The notes beneath the pieces were generated by a model. That model was not told the DNA's origin, made no database searches, and worked only from the letters and a program-made list of their open reading frames with translations. Below, piece by piece: positions 19,753 to 28,113 of a stretch of DNA of 64,000 nt (positions are counted from its first letter, which is position 1; the number at the start of each line of letters is the position of its first letter). This DNA is from an uncultured Nitrospiraceae bacterium (lineage in GTDB: Bacteria; Nitrospirota; Thermodesulfovibrionia; Thermodesulfovibrionales; Dissulfurispiraceae), in the NCBI GenBank assembly GCA_903822005.1, contig CAIJNL010000036.1, forward strand, positions 62,001-126,000. The letters run 5' to 3'. The position numbers were made by a program, and so were the translations under genes.

Positions 19753-20037
19753 TCAGCAGTAACGCCAGCCTTCTACCATGAGCCGCTTGAAGCCGAGAAA
19801 TGTGGCTACATCTATCGTAAGCTCATCACCAATTATAATCCTGGGCACAAAAACAGTTACGCCGCAGACCTCTGACATTTTATACGAATCAGCAACGGCC
19901 GGTGAGCCAAGACGCACTATCGGGCATTCCTGCAGCATCATTCCGCAGCAACTTCTGACCGATTTCGGCAGTTCTAAAAATACCGTATTGCCCTGTAGCC
20001 TGATTATCTCTATTGCTTCTGCAGTTATGGACACCAT
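19753..20037 (-). CDS. CC/Se motif family protein (cysteine form)
   Basis: The 94-residue product has SCCGMM at 28-33, then IVRLGSPAV, VCGVTVFVPRII and a C-terminal FLGFKRLMVEGW. This layout matches what I know as the CC/Se motif family, in which the first Cys of the pair is selenocysteine in some members; here both codons are Cys. The function is unknown, a redox or metal role being inferred from the pair. The gene converges with the GntR regulator (9-nt gap). Assignment rests on remembered pattern, not a search. Confidence 0.65.
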   Translation of the reverse strand: MVSITAEAIEIIRLQGNTVFLELPKSVRSCCGMMLQECPIVRLGSPAVADSYKMSEVCGVTVFVPRIIIGDELTIDVATFLGFKRLMVEGWRYC

Positions 20038-20330
20038 GTTATTATTCTATACATCTTACTATGCTCCTGTCGAGACGGATTTGGGACGTTATTATAAAAA
20101 TGCGCAGAGATCAGACCTAAGCATCACTGCAGCGCTTTGGATCTAACAAAAAGAGGGTTTAGGTAATTAAAACAGATGGTTATAGTCCATGGGCTGATAA
20201 GTCGTGCAGTGCTACGTGTAAGAAGAGGCCAGAATAAATGCCAGAATGGGATTTTTCATTTTTTGTTGTCGCAAGAAAACTGATATATGCTTATAATTAT
20301 AGCAGAGAGGCCTGAAAGGGGGCTTATGAT
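20038..20330. other. Intergenic stretch without recognised genes
   Basis: 293 nt between the CC/Se-family gene and the PilZ gene. I see no RNA fold, repeat or convincing frame; it should hold promoters for both divergent genes. Confidence 0.5.
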
Positions 20331-20597
20331 ATGGAGACTTCCGAAAACAGGAAAAGGCAGGCAGAGGTTGCTGACGATCGGGTGTGGCCCAGGATCGAAT
20401 GTGCTTTTTCTGCCGATTGCTCCGCATTTGGACATCAATGGTCTTGTGAGGTGGTAAATCTTAGTGAAAAGGGCCTTGGTATAATCTCGGCCATAAAGCT
20501 GAAGAAGGGTGATATTATCACATTTGATGACCCGAAAACAAAGACCGAGGTTATTTGGGCGGAGGAGAGCAGGGCAGGACTCAAAATCCTGAATTGA
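20331..20597 (+). CDS. Single-domain PilZ-like protein
   Basis: The 88-residue protein shows both elements of a cyclic-di-GMP-binding PilZ domain: RVWPR (residues 17-21, the RxxxR element) and VNLSEKGLG (about 42-50, the D/NxSxxG element). Such proteins change the activity of partners in motility, secretion or exopolysaccharide export when c-di-GMP is bound. No partner is adjacent. AAAGGGGGC upstream is a fair ribosome site. Confidence 0.75.
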   Translation: METSENRKRQAEVADDRVWPRIECAFSADCSAFGHQWSCEVVNLSEKGLGIISAIKLKKGDIITFDDPKTKTEVIWAEESRAGLKILN

Positions 20598-20666
20598 GAT
20601 ATGTTGCTAAGGCAATTATTCGAAGGAGGGCCCAGGTCTCACTAAATGCCCATCACATTGATTCTA

Positions 20667-21038
20667 TTATCTCCGAGGGGCATATTTTATCGACACCGTG
20701 TATGAAACATTTGAAGATTCCGGGGCAGGGCAGGTATCACAGCTTATTTTTCCATGTGAGACCGTTTTGCGCGCCTTAATCATGGCTTTAATTATTTTGG
20801 TGAATTCAAAATAATCTTCGGTACATTCCGGACATAGACAGCTCACCTTGAAGATTGCATTGCTGCCGGGGTGGAAATTAACTTCCCTGGATAAGGGTTC
20901 AAGTACTCCTGTTTTACTGTATACCATACTTATAACGATTCCCGTAACGCCCGGAAAGAGCTCGGACACGGGACGCGCATCGATGCCCTCTTGTTTTTTT
21001 ACGATCCTTGCAGCTGCAAGCTTTCCTCTGCGGTTCAT
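20667..21038 (-). CDS. Cys-rich protein of unknown function
   Basis: I do not recognise this 123-residue protein. AGGAGA lies 6 nt before its ATG, supporting translation. It has no signal peptide or membrane segment. The middle contains CLCPEC and, about 35 residues later, CDTC, which together could form a zinc or cluster site. The N-terminal part is basic (RRGKLAAARIVKKQ), which would allow nucleic acid binding, but that is speculation. Confidence 0.6.
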   Translation of the reverse strand: MNRRGKLAAARIVKKQEGIDARPVSELFPGVTGIVISMVYSKTGVLEPLSREVNFHPGSNAIFKVSCLCPECTEDYFEFTKIIKAMIKARKTVSHGKISCDTCPAPESSNVSYTVSIKYAPRR

Positions 21039-21178
21039 TATTTCTCCTGCCGCACGCGATAACGTGATAGATTCTAAAAGTATATCATAAAATGTTTCAC
21101 TTTACTCTTTTCCGCACAGGGCGCCTCCATGACGGCAAGGGCGCATATGATAAACCTTGGAGGGTGCGGCCTCTCGTA

Positions 21179-21208
21179 TTGACATTAATTCAGCGTCAGG
21201 AATAATAT
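21179..21208 (+). promoter_or_regulatory. Sigma-70 promoter of the btuB transcript
   Basis: TTGACA (21179-21184) and TAATAT (21203-21208) with an 18-nt spacer, placed about 90 nt before the cobalamin riboswitch core. Confidence 0.6.
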
Positions 21209-21296
21209 AAACCCATCCTTTTTGAAAGGAATATCTTTGTGGAAAGGGAGGTATTTTTCCAGGAAGGTTGCAGTTTACATTTTGACTTATCACTGA

Positions 21297-21441
21297 CTGG
21301 ATGCAAGGGAAGAGGAGTGTAATTCTCCCGCTGCCCCGCAGCCGTAAAGGGAACGAAAGCCCAAACTAAGCCACTTTCATGGGTAATACCATGATGGGAA
21401 GGCGGGCGATTAGGGGGCCCTGAGCCGGAAGACCTGTCCAG
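21297..21441 (+). promoter_or_regulatory. Cobalamin riboswitch
   Basis: The segment contains the hallmarks of a B12 riboswitch: GGATGCAAGGGAA near the 5' side, CCGCTGCCCCGCAGCCGTAA in the core, and the B12 box GAGCCGGAAGACCTG at the 3' side. CTGGA and TCCAG close the P1 stem. It precedes btuB by 38 nt. No intrinsic terminator follows, and GAGGGGG just before the btuB ATG could be masked, so control at translation is likely: high cobalamin lowers btuB-btuF expression. Confidence 0.93.
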
Positions 21442-21479
21442 ATCAAAATCTTACCGGACTATTTTCCGAGGGGGAAAAA

Positions 21480-23504
21480 ATGGAAAAACCGTATTCGTCA
21501 GACAATTTATCAAAACGAAGTTTCCCAATCAGGGTATTCTGCTGTTCTTTATTTGGACTGCTTTTTATGCCTGCATTTTCATTTTCAGGGGAAAATCCAG
21601 AGATCCTTGATGAAGTAGTCGTTACCGCATCGCGTTATGAAGAGAAGCTTGCGAATGTGCCTGCCAATGTCACGGTCATCAATGAAGAGAGGATCAGGAA
21701 CTCCAATGCCAAAAATATAACCGACATCCTTAGAAGTGAAGGGGGAGTCAATGTGTCCGACATAGCGGGCAACCGCCGGTACTTTAGTGTTGATATCCGT
21801 GGGTTCGGCGAAAGCGGCCCTCTTAACACACTTGTGCTGGTAGACGGGCGCCGGGTCAACCAGGCTGACCTTAGCGGCACAGACTGGTCCCAGATACCGC
21901 TTGATCGCGTACAGAGGATAGAGATAATCAGGGGCGGAAGAGGGGCCGTCCTGTACGGAGATAATGCGTCCGGTGGTGTTGTAAATATCATCACAAAAGA
22001 GGGAGATAAACTGAAGGCCGGCGGCGAACTTGCCGCAGGCAGTTACAATACTTACAGCGCCAATGCCTTTGTCGGCGGCACTCTTGTCAATAACCTGCCT
22101 TTTTATGTTTCCGGCAGCTATCTTTTATCTGATGGGTACAGGGACAACAGCAGGCTTGAGTCAAAAGACACAGGTATGAATATAAGCTTATATGGCATCA
22201 AGGACCTCAAAATCAATATCGGGACCGGATACCATCAGGACGATAACCGGATGCCCGGGGCACTAAAAGAAAGCGATTTTAATGCAGGACGTCCGAGGAC
22301 ATCGACTACTCATCCAGGCGATTATGCGAAGATAGAGGACTACTATTTCAAGATTTCACCCGAATATTTCATGGCAAATAATGCGAGTCTCAAGATGGAC
22401 ATGTCTTACAGAAAGAGGACGTTCTCTTCTTATTCTTCAGGCGATTCCTGGAATTTTCTTGGGACGAGCGGAATCCAGACCATCGCTTTTTCTCCCCGGG
22501 CGACTATCAGGAATGATATCACCGGGGATATCTCCAATAATCTCGTAGCAGGCGCTGACTACCAGTGGTCACAAGAAGAGATCAGAAACAGGTCGGATTT
22601 TTTTGGATCTGTCTCCATAGGTGAATACAGGCTCAGCAAGTCGAACTACGGCGCTTATATTCACGACGAGGTTGCCATAGCCAAAAGACTCTTTTTGTCA
22701 ACGGGATATAGAAGAGACCAGGCTGACCTTACATTTAAGCCGAGCAGCCCAGACAGTCTGACCATGAGGACTCATGCCTGGACCGGCGGTGTTAATTACA
22801 ATTACCTGAACAAGTCCTATGTATATCTCGCCTATTCCAGGAGCTTCAGGTATCCCGTGCTCGACGAGTTATACAGTTATTATACAAACACCATTAATAC
22901 GTCTATGAAAACACAGACCTCTGACAGTTACGAGATCGGTACCAGGTTTTATTTCAGGGATGACATATATGCTCATATCAATCTCTTCAGGAGCGATACC
23001 GTGAATGAAATAATCTATAATCCTGTTACGTATGCGAACGAGAACATTGAAGGGATTGCCCGCCGAAACGGGCTGGAATTTTCACTCAGCGCCAGGGTGA
23101 TTGACTCGCTGACGCTAAGGGGAAATTATACATATGTCGACGCAAGGATGAGGGGCGGCATGTTTGGCGGGAAGCAGGTCCCTAATGTGCCCGAACATAA
23201 GGCCGGCATCGAAGGACAGTATTCTCCTTTCAGGGATTTTACAATGGTCCTTAATGGCACGTATGTTGGAGAAAGGCGCTTTATCAGCGACTTCCCTAAC
23301 GACTATTCGCGGCAGAAAAGTTATTTTCTGGCCAATAACAAATATAAATACAGGTGGAAGAATCTCACCCTGTTTCTGGATATTAATAATCTTTTTAACC
23401 AGAAATACTCGGAATACGGGGTGATTGGCGGTTTCCCGGCGGAAAAGGCGTATTATCCTTCGCCAGGTATTAATTTTTTCGGCGGCGTGAGGGTGGAGAT
23501 CTAA
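21480..23504 (+). CDS. btuB: TonB-dependent cobalamin receptor, BtuB-type
   Basis: The 674-residue outer membrane receptor has a signal peptide (about 1-37), a TonB box region DEVVVTASRYEE, a plug domain (about 50-160; VDGRRVNQADLSG, IEIIRGGRGAVLYGDNASGG) and a 22-strand barrel ending in GGVRVEI with an aromatic/aliphatic strand end. Control by a cobalamin riboswitch and the BtuF gene directly after it support vitamin B12 or another corrinoid as substrate. Energy would come from a TonB protein such as that at 10.4 kb. Confidence 0.93.
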   Translation: MEKPYSSDNLSKRSFPIRVFCCSLFGLLFMPAFSFSGENPEILDEVVVTASRYEEKLANVPANVTVINEERIRNSNAKNITDILRSEGGVNVSDIAGNRRYFSVDIRGFGESGPLNTLVLVDGRRVNQADLSGTDWSQIPLDRVQRIEIIRGGRGAVLYGDNASGGVVNIITKEGDKLKAGGELAAGSYNTYSANAFVGGTLVNNLPFYVSGSYLLSDGYRDNSRLESKDTGMNISLYGIKDLKINIGTGYHQDDNRMPGALKESDFNAGRPRTSTTHPGDYAKIEDYYFKISPEYFMANNASLKMDMSYRKRTFSSYSSGDSWNFLGTSGIQTIAFSPRATIRNDITGDISNNLVAGADYQWSQEEIRNRSDFFGSVSIGEYRLSKSNYGAYIHDEVAIAKRLFLSTGYRRDQADLTFKPSSPDSLTMRTHAWTGGVNYNYLNKSYVYLAYSRSFRYPVLDELYSYYTNTINTSMKTQTSDSYEIGTRFYFRDDIYAHINLFRSDTVNEIIYNPVTYANENIEGIARRNGLEFSLSARVIDSLTLRGNYTYVDARMRGGMFGGKQVPNVPEHKAGIEGQYSPFRDFTMVLNGTYVGERRFISDFPNDYSRQKSYFLANNKYKYRWKNLTLFLDINNLFNQKYSEYGVIGGFPAEKAYYPSPGINFFGGVRVEI

Positions 23505-23532
23505 CTTGACTGGCCCGGGGAGAACTCACTTG

Positions 23533-24351
23533 ATGCATTTAATCATTTCAGCTGTTTTGTTAATTATTTGCACATCGGTCGGTGTATTCGCCGCTCCGCC
23601 TAGCAGGATTATTTCACTAACGCCCAGTACAACCGAGTTGCTCTTTGCGCTTGGGCTTGAGGACAGGATTGTCGGTGTTACAAATGCCTGCGATTATCCC
23701 GCTGCTGCCCGTAAGAAGCCCCGGATAGGGTCCATGGTTACGCCCTCGATAGAGACCATCATGTCCATGCGGCCTGATCTTGTAGTGGCATCGTCCGACA
23801 GTGTTTCGCCGCAACTGATCGAGAGGCTGAACGGTCTTGGAATAAAGACCTATGTCATTCCCGGATATCGCCTTGCGGAATTTCCGCAGGCGTTGCGTAA
23901 ATTCGGCATAGCTGTCGGCAGGCAAAGGCAGGCCGGCAGGATGGCTGATAAGTTCGAGCATGACATTGCAGCTTTCCGGCAGTACGCGCTCAGCAAAGGT
24001 AAAAAACGCGCTGTTCTTTATCTGATATGGCCTGATCCGCCGATGGCGGCCGGCGCAGCCACGCCCATTCATGAGGCGCTTGAGGTGCTCGGGCTGCGGA
24101 ATGCAGGCATCTGCAGCCCGGCCTATTATCCGGTCTGTTCCCTGGAGGATATAATCGGGCGGGCACCTGACGCCATTATAATCGGAAGCGCGCATGCCGA
24201 TATAAGGGATCAGAGTATGGCGCTGATGCAGCACCTTCAAATGCTGCAGGCTGTGCGAAATGGACGGGTCTATTATGTCAGCGATCGTCTCTACCGGCTC
24301 GGGCCGAGGTTTACGGATGGATTGAAGGAATTAATAAATATATTGAAGTAA
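23533..24351 (+). CDS. btuF: Periplasmic cobalamin-binding protein BtuF-like
   Basis: The 272-residue product has a signal peptide (about 1-23) and a two-lobed class III binding-protein fold: RIISLTPSTTELLFALG, then DYPAAARKKPRIGSM and SIETIMSMRPDLVVA, all characteristic of BtuF and ferric siderophore binding proteins. ATG 23533 is preferred to an in-frame TTG at 23506 because GGGGAG sits about 10 nt upstream and the signal peptide starts there. The gap to btuB is 28 nt, so the riboswitch controls both. The BtuC/BtuD-like pair at 11.1-12.9 kb is the probable inner-membrane partner. Confidence 0.92.
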   Translation: MHLIISAVLLIICTSVGVFAAPPSRIISLTPSTTELLFALGLEDRIVGVTNACDYPAAARKKPRIGSMVTPSIETIMSMRPDLVVASSDSVSPQLIERLNGLGIKTYVIPGYRLAEFPQALRKFGIAVGRQRQAGRMADKFEHDIAAFRQYALSKGKKRAVLYLIWPDPPMAAGAATPIHEALEVLGLRNAGICSPAYYPVCSLEDIIGRAPDAIIIGSAHADIRDQSMALMQHLQMLQAVRNGRVYYVSDRLYRLGPRFTDGLKELINILK

Positions 24352-24389
24352 TGCAGGGCGTTTAAGGAGACCGTTCATAACAATTAATA

Positions 24390-24536
24390 GCCGGCAAGTT
24401 CACCCGCCTCTTGTCTCGCTGAAATAAGATCACTTCACCTTAAAGCCCGCAGTGTCAGAAAGACACATAGCACTATTGTCTGATAATGATCTAAAGCACG
24501 GAACACCCAGACATCGAGTCGGCTACCCTTGCCGGC
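24390..24536 (-). repeat. Structured repeat, module 2 (copy C, reverse)
   Basis: On the minus strand this 147-nt block matches the second half of the two-module repeats at 37764-37905 and 41250-41390. Ends pair as GCCGGCAAGGGTAGCC with GGGTGAACTTGCCGGC; the conserved 3' part reads AAGGTGAAGTG, then TCTTATT, then CAGCGAGACAAGAGGCGG. Module 1 is absent here, so module 2 can occur alone. It lies between btuF and the 3' end of glyS. Confidence 0.8.
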
Positions 24537-24572
24537 TTATGCCATTCAAGAAGACAGTCGTTAAGAAGTAGA

Positions 24573-26642
24573 TTAGATAAGCTTCGCGAAGTCGGCGATC
24601 GAGAAGGCTGTTGTCTGAACGGCCTTTATGAGGGCGAGTCGGTTCTGCTTTATTGCTTCATCCTTGTCCATAACAAGCACCTTGTCAAAGAAGGTATTGA
24701 TGGGTGCGGCAAGGCTGCTGATAGATGCGATAGCATCCGCATATTTCCGCGCAGCAACACCCTGCTCGATCTTAGGCTTGATATCGGAGAATGCGGCCCA
24801 GAGGGCCTTTTCTTCGTCCTGCACAAAGCGGCCTGTATCCGGCGGGGTCATGTCATCCACTGGAGCGATATTATTAACTCTTTTCATGAGCTGGAGAAAG
24901 AGTTCATAATTGGCTGCCTTTTTAAGCACGATGATGGCATCGGCGCGATCACGGATGGTAACGACCGGCTCTGTCCTCACAAAATGCGTAACTGCCGCAA
25001 CAGCGTCATAAGGATATCCTGCTGACTGGAGCAGGGGGTCGAGCCTCTGTTCAAAGAAGAGTATTATCTCGTCAATTATCTTAGTCTTGTCGCATTCCGG
25101 GTAAGGCTCAAGCGCCTTTGCAAAAAGATCGGCAAGAAGCAGCTCGCTCTTGGTCTGCGACAGGATCGAGATAATTCCCAGGGCCTGGCGTCTAAGGGCA
25201 AAGGGATCTTCGGTGCCGCTCGGTGCCATTCCAAGCATAAAGAAAGAAGCGATGCTGTCGATCCTGTCGGCAAGGCTTATTACAATACCGAGCTCGCTGG
25301 AAGGAATGCGGTCACCCGAAAAGGCCGGAAGATACTGTTCGGATATGGCGAGAGCAACATCTTTTCCGAGGCCGTCATTCAGTGCGTAATAGCTTCCCAT
25401 AATGCCTTGCAGCTCAGGGAACTCAAATACTACGCCTGATATCAGGTCCACCTTTGAGAGGCGGCCTGCATTCCCGGCGTCCACTATACGGGCAGGGCAG
25501 CTTTTTTCAGCGATATATTTTGCCAAAACTGAGATACGTTCGCTCTTGGCATGTACTGTGCCAAGTTTGTCATGGAAGACTACCTTTTTCAGTCCCTCAA
25601 GGCGCTCGGCCAGGGATATCTTTTTGTCGTCTTCATAGTAGAATCGGGCATCCTCAAAACGGGCCTTGATCACCTTCTGTGCCCCTCTTGCGACCATGGC
25701 AGCATTTTCCTGCTTTGTGTTGCTTACAACAACGAAATGGTTGGTAAGTTTGCCGTTATTTCCCCTGATCGCAAAATATTTCTGATGGCCCTTCATAACC
25801 GTGATCAGCAGTTCCTCCGGCAGACTGAGATATTGAACCGGGAAGGTACCGAGGACGGGCACAGGATACTCTACGAGATATGCGACGTGATTCAATAAAG
25901 TTTCGTCTTCAACTATCGATGCGTCAATGGACAAGGCCAGCTGGCGTGCGCCGTCCAGGATCATTTTCTTGCGTTCTTCTGTGTCCAGCACAACAAGGTT
26001 ATCTTTAAGGGCATTAAAATATGTGCGGTCATCCCTGACATCAACTACTACAGGCGAAAGAAAACGGTGTCCACGGGTAGATATACCGCTTTTTATGCCT
26101 TCGATCTCGAAGCCGACCGGTTCATTCCGGTAAAGGGCAAGAATCCAGTGAATTGGGCGTGGAAAGCGTATTGATCCTTCGCCCCATCTCATGGATTTTG
26201 GGAAAGCGAGGCTCAGAATCAGTTTTGCAAGCAATTCCGGAAGCAGGCCAGCGGTTGGATTGGCAGATTCTTTTATAGCTGCTACCAGATAGGTGCCTTT
26301 ACCTTTTTCCTTGCGGAGCAGGGCCTCGATGGCCATGCCATTGGATCTGGCAAAGGCCTCAGCCGCTTTTGTCGGTTTGTTGTCCTTGTCAAAAGCGACA
26401 TTCACGGGAGGGCCCCATACTTCCTTCTCATTTTCGGTCTGTGACTCAGCGATTTCCGCGATCAGTGCAAGTCTTCTGGGTGTGGCAAAAGCGCGGATAT
26501 CGCCGTATGGAATGCGCTGTTCCGTCAATAGGCCCGCAGCATTCTCTTTCAGCTTGGCGATTGCCTCGGGTAGAAAACGCGCAGGGATCTCTTCGGTCCC
26601 TATTTCGAGAAGCAGGCGTGGATATGTTCCGGCACTTGCCAT
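24573..26642 (-). CDS. glyS: Glycyl-tRNA synthetase beta subunit
   Basis: The 689-residue product matches the beta subunit of the tetrameric bacterial GlyRS, which binds tRNA-Gly. Typical segments are LLLEIGTEEIPARFLP at the N-terminus, FPKSMRWGEGSIRFPRPIHWI, and DPFALRRQALGII in the HD-like domain, with an anticodon-binding C-terminus. Its start overlaps the last base of glyQ, so the two subunits are coupled in translation. Confidence 0.98.
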   Translation of the reverse strand: MASAGTYPRLLLEIGTEEIPARFLPEAIAKLKENAAGLLTEQRIPYGDIRAFATPRRLALIAEIAESQTENEKEVWGPPVNVAFDKDNKPTKAAEAFARSNGMAIEALLRKEKGKGTYLVAAIKESANPTAGLLPELLAKLILSLAFPKSMRWGEGSIRFPRPIHWILALYRNEPVGFEIEGIKSGISTRGHRFLSPVVVDVRDDRTYFNALKDNLVVLDTEERKKMILDGARQLALSIDASIVEDETLLNHVAYLVEYPVPVLGTFPVQYLSLPEELLITVMKGHQKYFAIRGNNGKLTNHFVVVSNTKQENAAMVARGAQKVIKARFEDARFYYEDDKKISLAERLEGLKKVVFHDKLGTVHAKSERISVLAKYIAEKSCPARIVDAGNAGRLSKVDLISGVVFEFPELQGIMGSYYALNDGLGKDVALAISEQYLPAFSGDRIPSSELGIVISLADRIDSIASFFMLGMAPSGTEDPFALRRQALGIISILSQTKSELLLADLFAKALEPYPECDKTKIIDEIILFFEQRLDPLLQSAGYPYDAVAAVTHFVRTEPVVTIRDRADAIIVLKKAANYELFLQLMKRVNNIAPVDDMTPPDTGRFVQDEEKALWAAFSDIKPKIEQGVAARKYADAIASISSLAAPINTFFDKVLVMDKDEAIKQNRLALIKAVQTTAFSIADFAKLI

Positions 26643-27523
26643 TATTGTTTTTCCTCTTTGTTCAGGAGAGGATATCCCATCTCTTCGCGCTGGCGGGAGA
26701 ATGCCTCTGCGCAGAGCTTGGCAAGGTTCCTGACCCGGGCGATGTATTTGGTCCGTTCGGTCACAGAGATCACTCCCCGTGCATCGAGCAGATTAAAGGT
26801 ATGAGAGCATTTCAGGCAGTATTCGTATGAAGGTGTCACAAGGCCGACGGCATTCAGCCTCTTTGCCTCTTTCTCATAAGAGTCAAACTGGCTGAGCAGC
26901 AGCTCGACATTCGATTCATCGAAATTGAAGCGGGAGAACTCGATCTCATCCTGCTTGTGTATCTCGCCATATTTGACGCCTTTGGCCCATTCTATCTCAA
27001 AGATACTGTCTATGTCCTGAAGGTACATGGCAATTCGCTCGAGCCCGTAAGTGAGTTCAACAGAAACAGGTTTCAGGTCAATGCCGCCCACTTGCTGGAA
27101 ATAGGTAAACTGTGTGACCTCCATGCCGTCGAGCCAGACTTCCCACCCAAGACCCCAGGCGCCGAGTGTCGGGGACTCCCAGTCATCTTCCACAAACCGG
27201 ATATCATGCTTTGTAGCATCAAGCCCCAATGAAGCGAGGCTTTCGAGATATAGTTCCTGGCTTTCGAGAGGAGACGGCTTGAGGATGACCTGATACTGGT
27301 AATAGTGCTGCAGACGGTTGGGATTTTCGCCATAGCGTCCGTCGGTCGGTCTCCTGCATGGCTCTACATATGCGACTTTCCATGGTTCGGGGCCGATGAC
27401 CCTGAAAAAGGTGGCCGGGTGAAAGGTGCCCGCGCCCACTTCTATATCGTAGGGCTGCAGGATCAGGCAGCCCTTATTGGACCAGTACTCATTAAGTTTA
27501 GCTATCAGGTCTTGGAAGTACAT
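26642..27523 (-). CDS. glyQ: Glycyl-tRNA synthetase alpha subunit
   Basis: The 293-residue alpha subunit is the class II catalytic half of Gly[40 protein letters not shown] and [19 protein letters not shown] are near-invariant in the family; the Gly-adenylate is formed here. The tetrameric type is found in most Gram-negative bacteria. It begins the glyQ-glyS operon. Confidence 0.98.
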   Translation of the reverse strand: MYFQDLIAKLNEYWSNKGCLILQPYDIEVGAGTFHPATFFRVIGPEPWKVAYVEPCRRPTDGRYGENPNRLQHYYQYQVILKPSPLESQELYLESLASLGLDATKHDIRFVEDDWESPTLGAWGLGWEVWLDGMEVTQFTYFQQVGGIDLKPVSVELTYGLERIAMYLQDIDSIFEIEWAKGVKYGEIHKQDEIEFSRFNFDESNVELLLSQFDSYEKEAKRLNAVGLVTPSYEYCLKCSHTFNLLDARGVISVTERTKYIARVRNLAKLCAEAFSRQREEMGYPLLNKEEKQ

Positions 27524-27717
27524 GTAATTTAAAATAAAATTCAGTAAATTTGAAGTTTTAATAATAAAGGAACAGCGATTTTTTTGTCAAACTGAAAGAG
27601 ACCCTGTACGCCCTGAACCAAAAAAGAGATATGAGTGAAATCACAGAAAAAGCTACTTAACAGGATTATAATTAAAGTGGTAAAAGGTGAATAATTTCGA
27701 CTGCAAAGGAGGATAGT

Positions 27718-27918
27718 ATGAGAATGACTTCTCTCCTAAGTAAACTTGTTTTTACTCTTGTGCCTATTGTGCTCCTATGGGGAGCTGGTGTTGCCCATGC
27801 CGCCAAATCCGGCAGGGACCCTCTGACTATTATGTCGGTGGCAATAGCAGAGCTTGGCGCATTGTTTCTTTTTTGCGTGATAGTGATTTATAACACGCAT
27901 AAGGCCACGCCTGATTAA
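27718..27918 (+). CDS. Small two-helix membrane protein of unknown function
   Basis: The 66-residue protein has two hydrophobic segments, about 8-28 (ending AHA, so possibly a cleaved signal peptide) and about 39-58. A strong ribosome site (AAGGAGG) precedes ATG 27718, which supports translation. No family recognised. If the first helix is cleaved, the mature product is a single-span peptide of about 38 residues. Confidence 0.65.
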   Translation: MRMTSLLSKLVFTLVPIVLLWGAGVAHAAKSGRDPLTIMSVAIAELGALFLFCVIVIYNTHKATPD

Positions 27919-28113
27919 CGCCTCAACAGACAACGATTGATTGAATCCCTATCTGTGTGGGTTCAAAGGACAGGTCTGCATTCCCGCCACACTTACTCTT
28001 TGAAGAGATATTCCAGCTATGCTTTCTGTAAGATCATGCTGAATTAGGGTATACTATGTATACAAACTAAGTATATTTGCTCGAATTTATCGAGACGACT
28101 AATTATTCCGGAG

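Noticed and set aside
21102-21293. 63-codon minus-strand frame upstream of the cobalamin riboswitch
   Set aside because: No ribosome site or recognisable sequence, and it overlaps the btuB promoter and leader.
28048-28064. GGTATACT-A-TGTATACA before the DEAD-box helicase as a fourth GntR operator
   Set aside because: Octamer starts are 9 bp apart rather than 11 and the first octamer reads better as an extended -10 box (TATACT).
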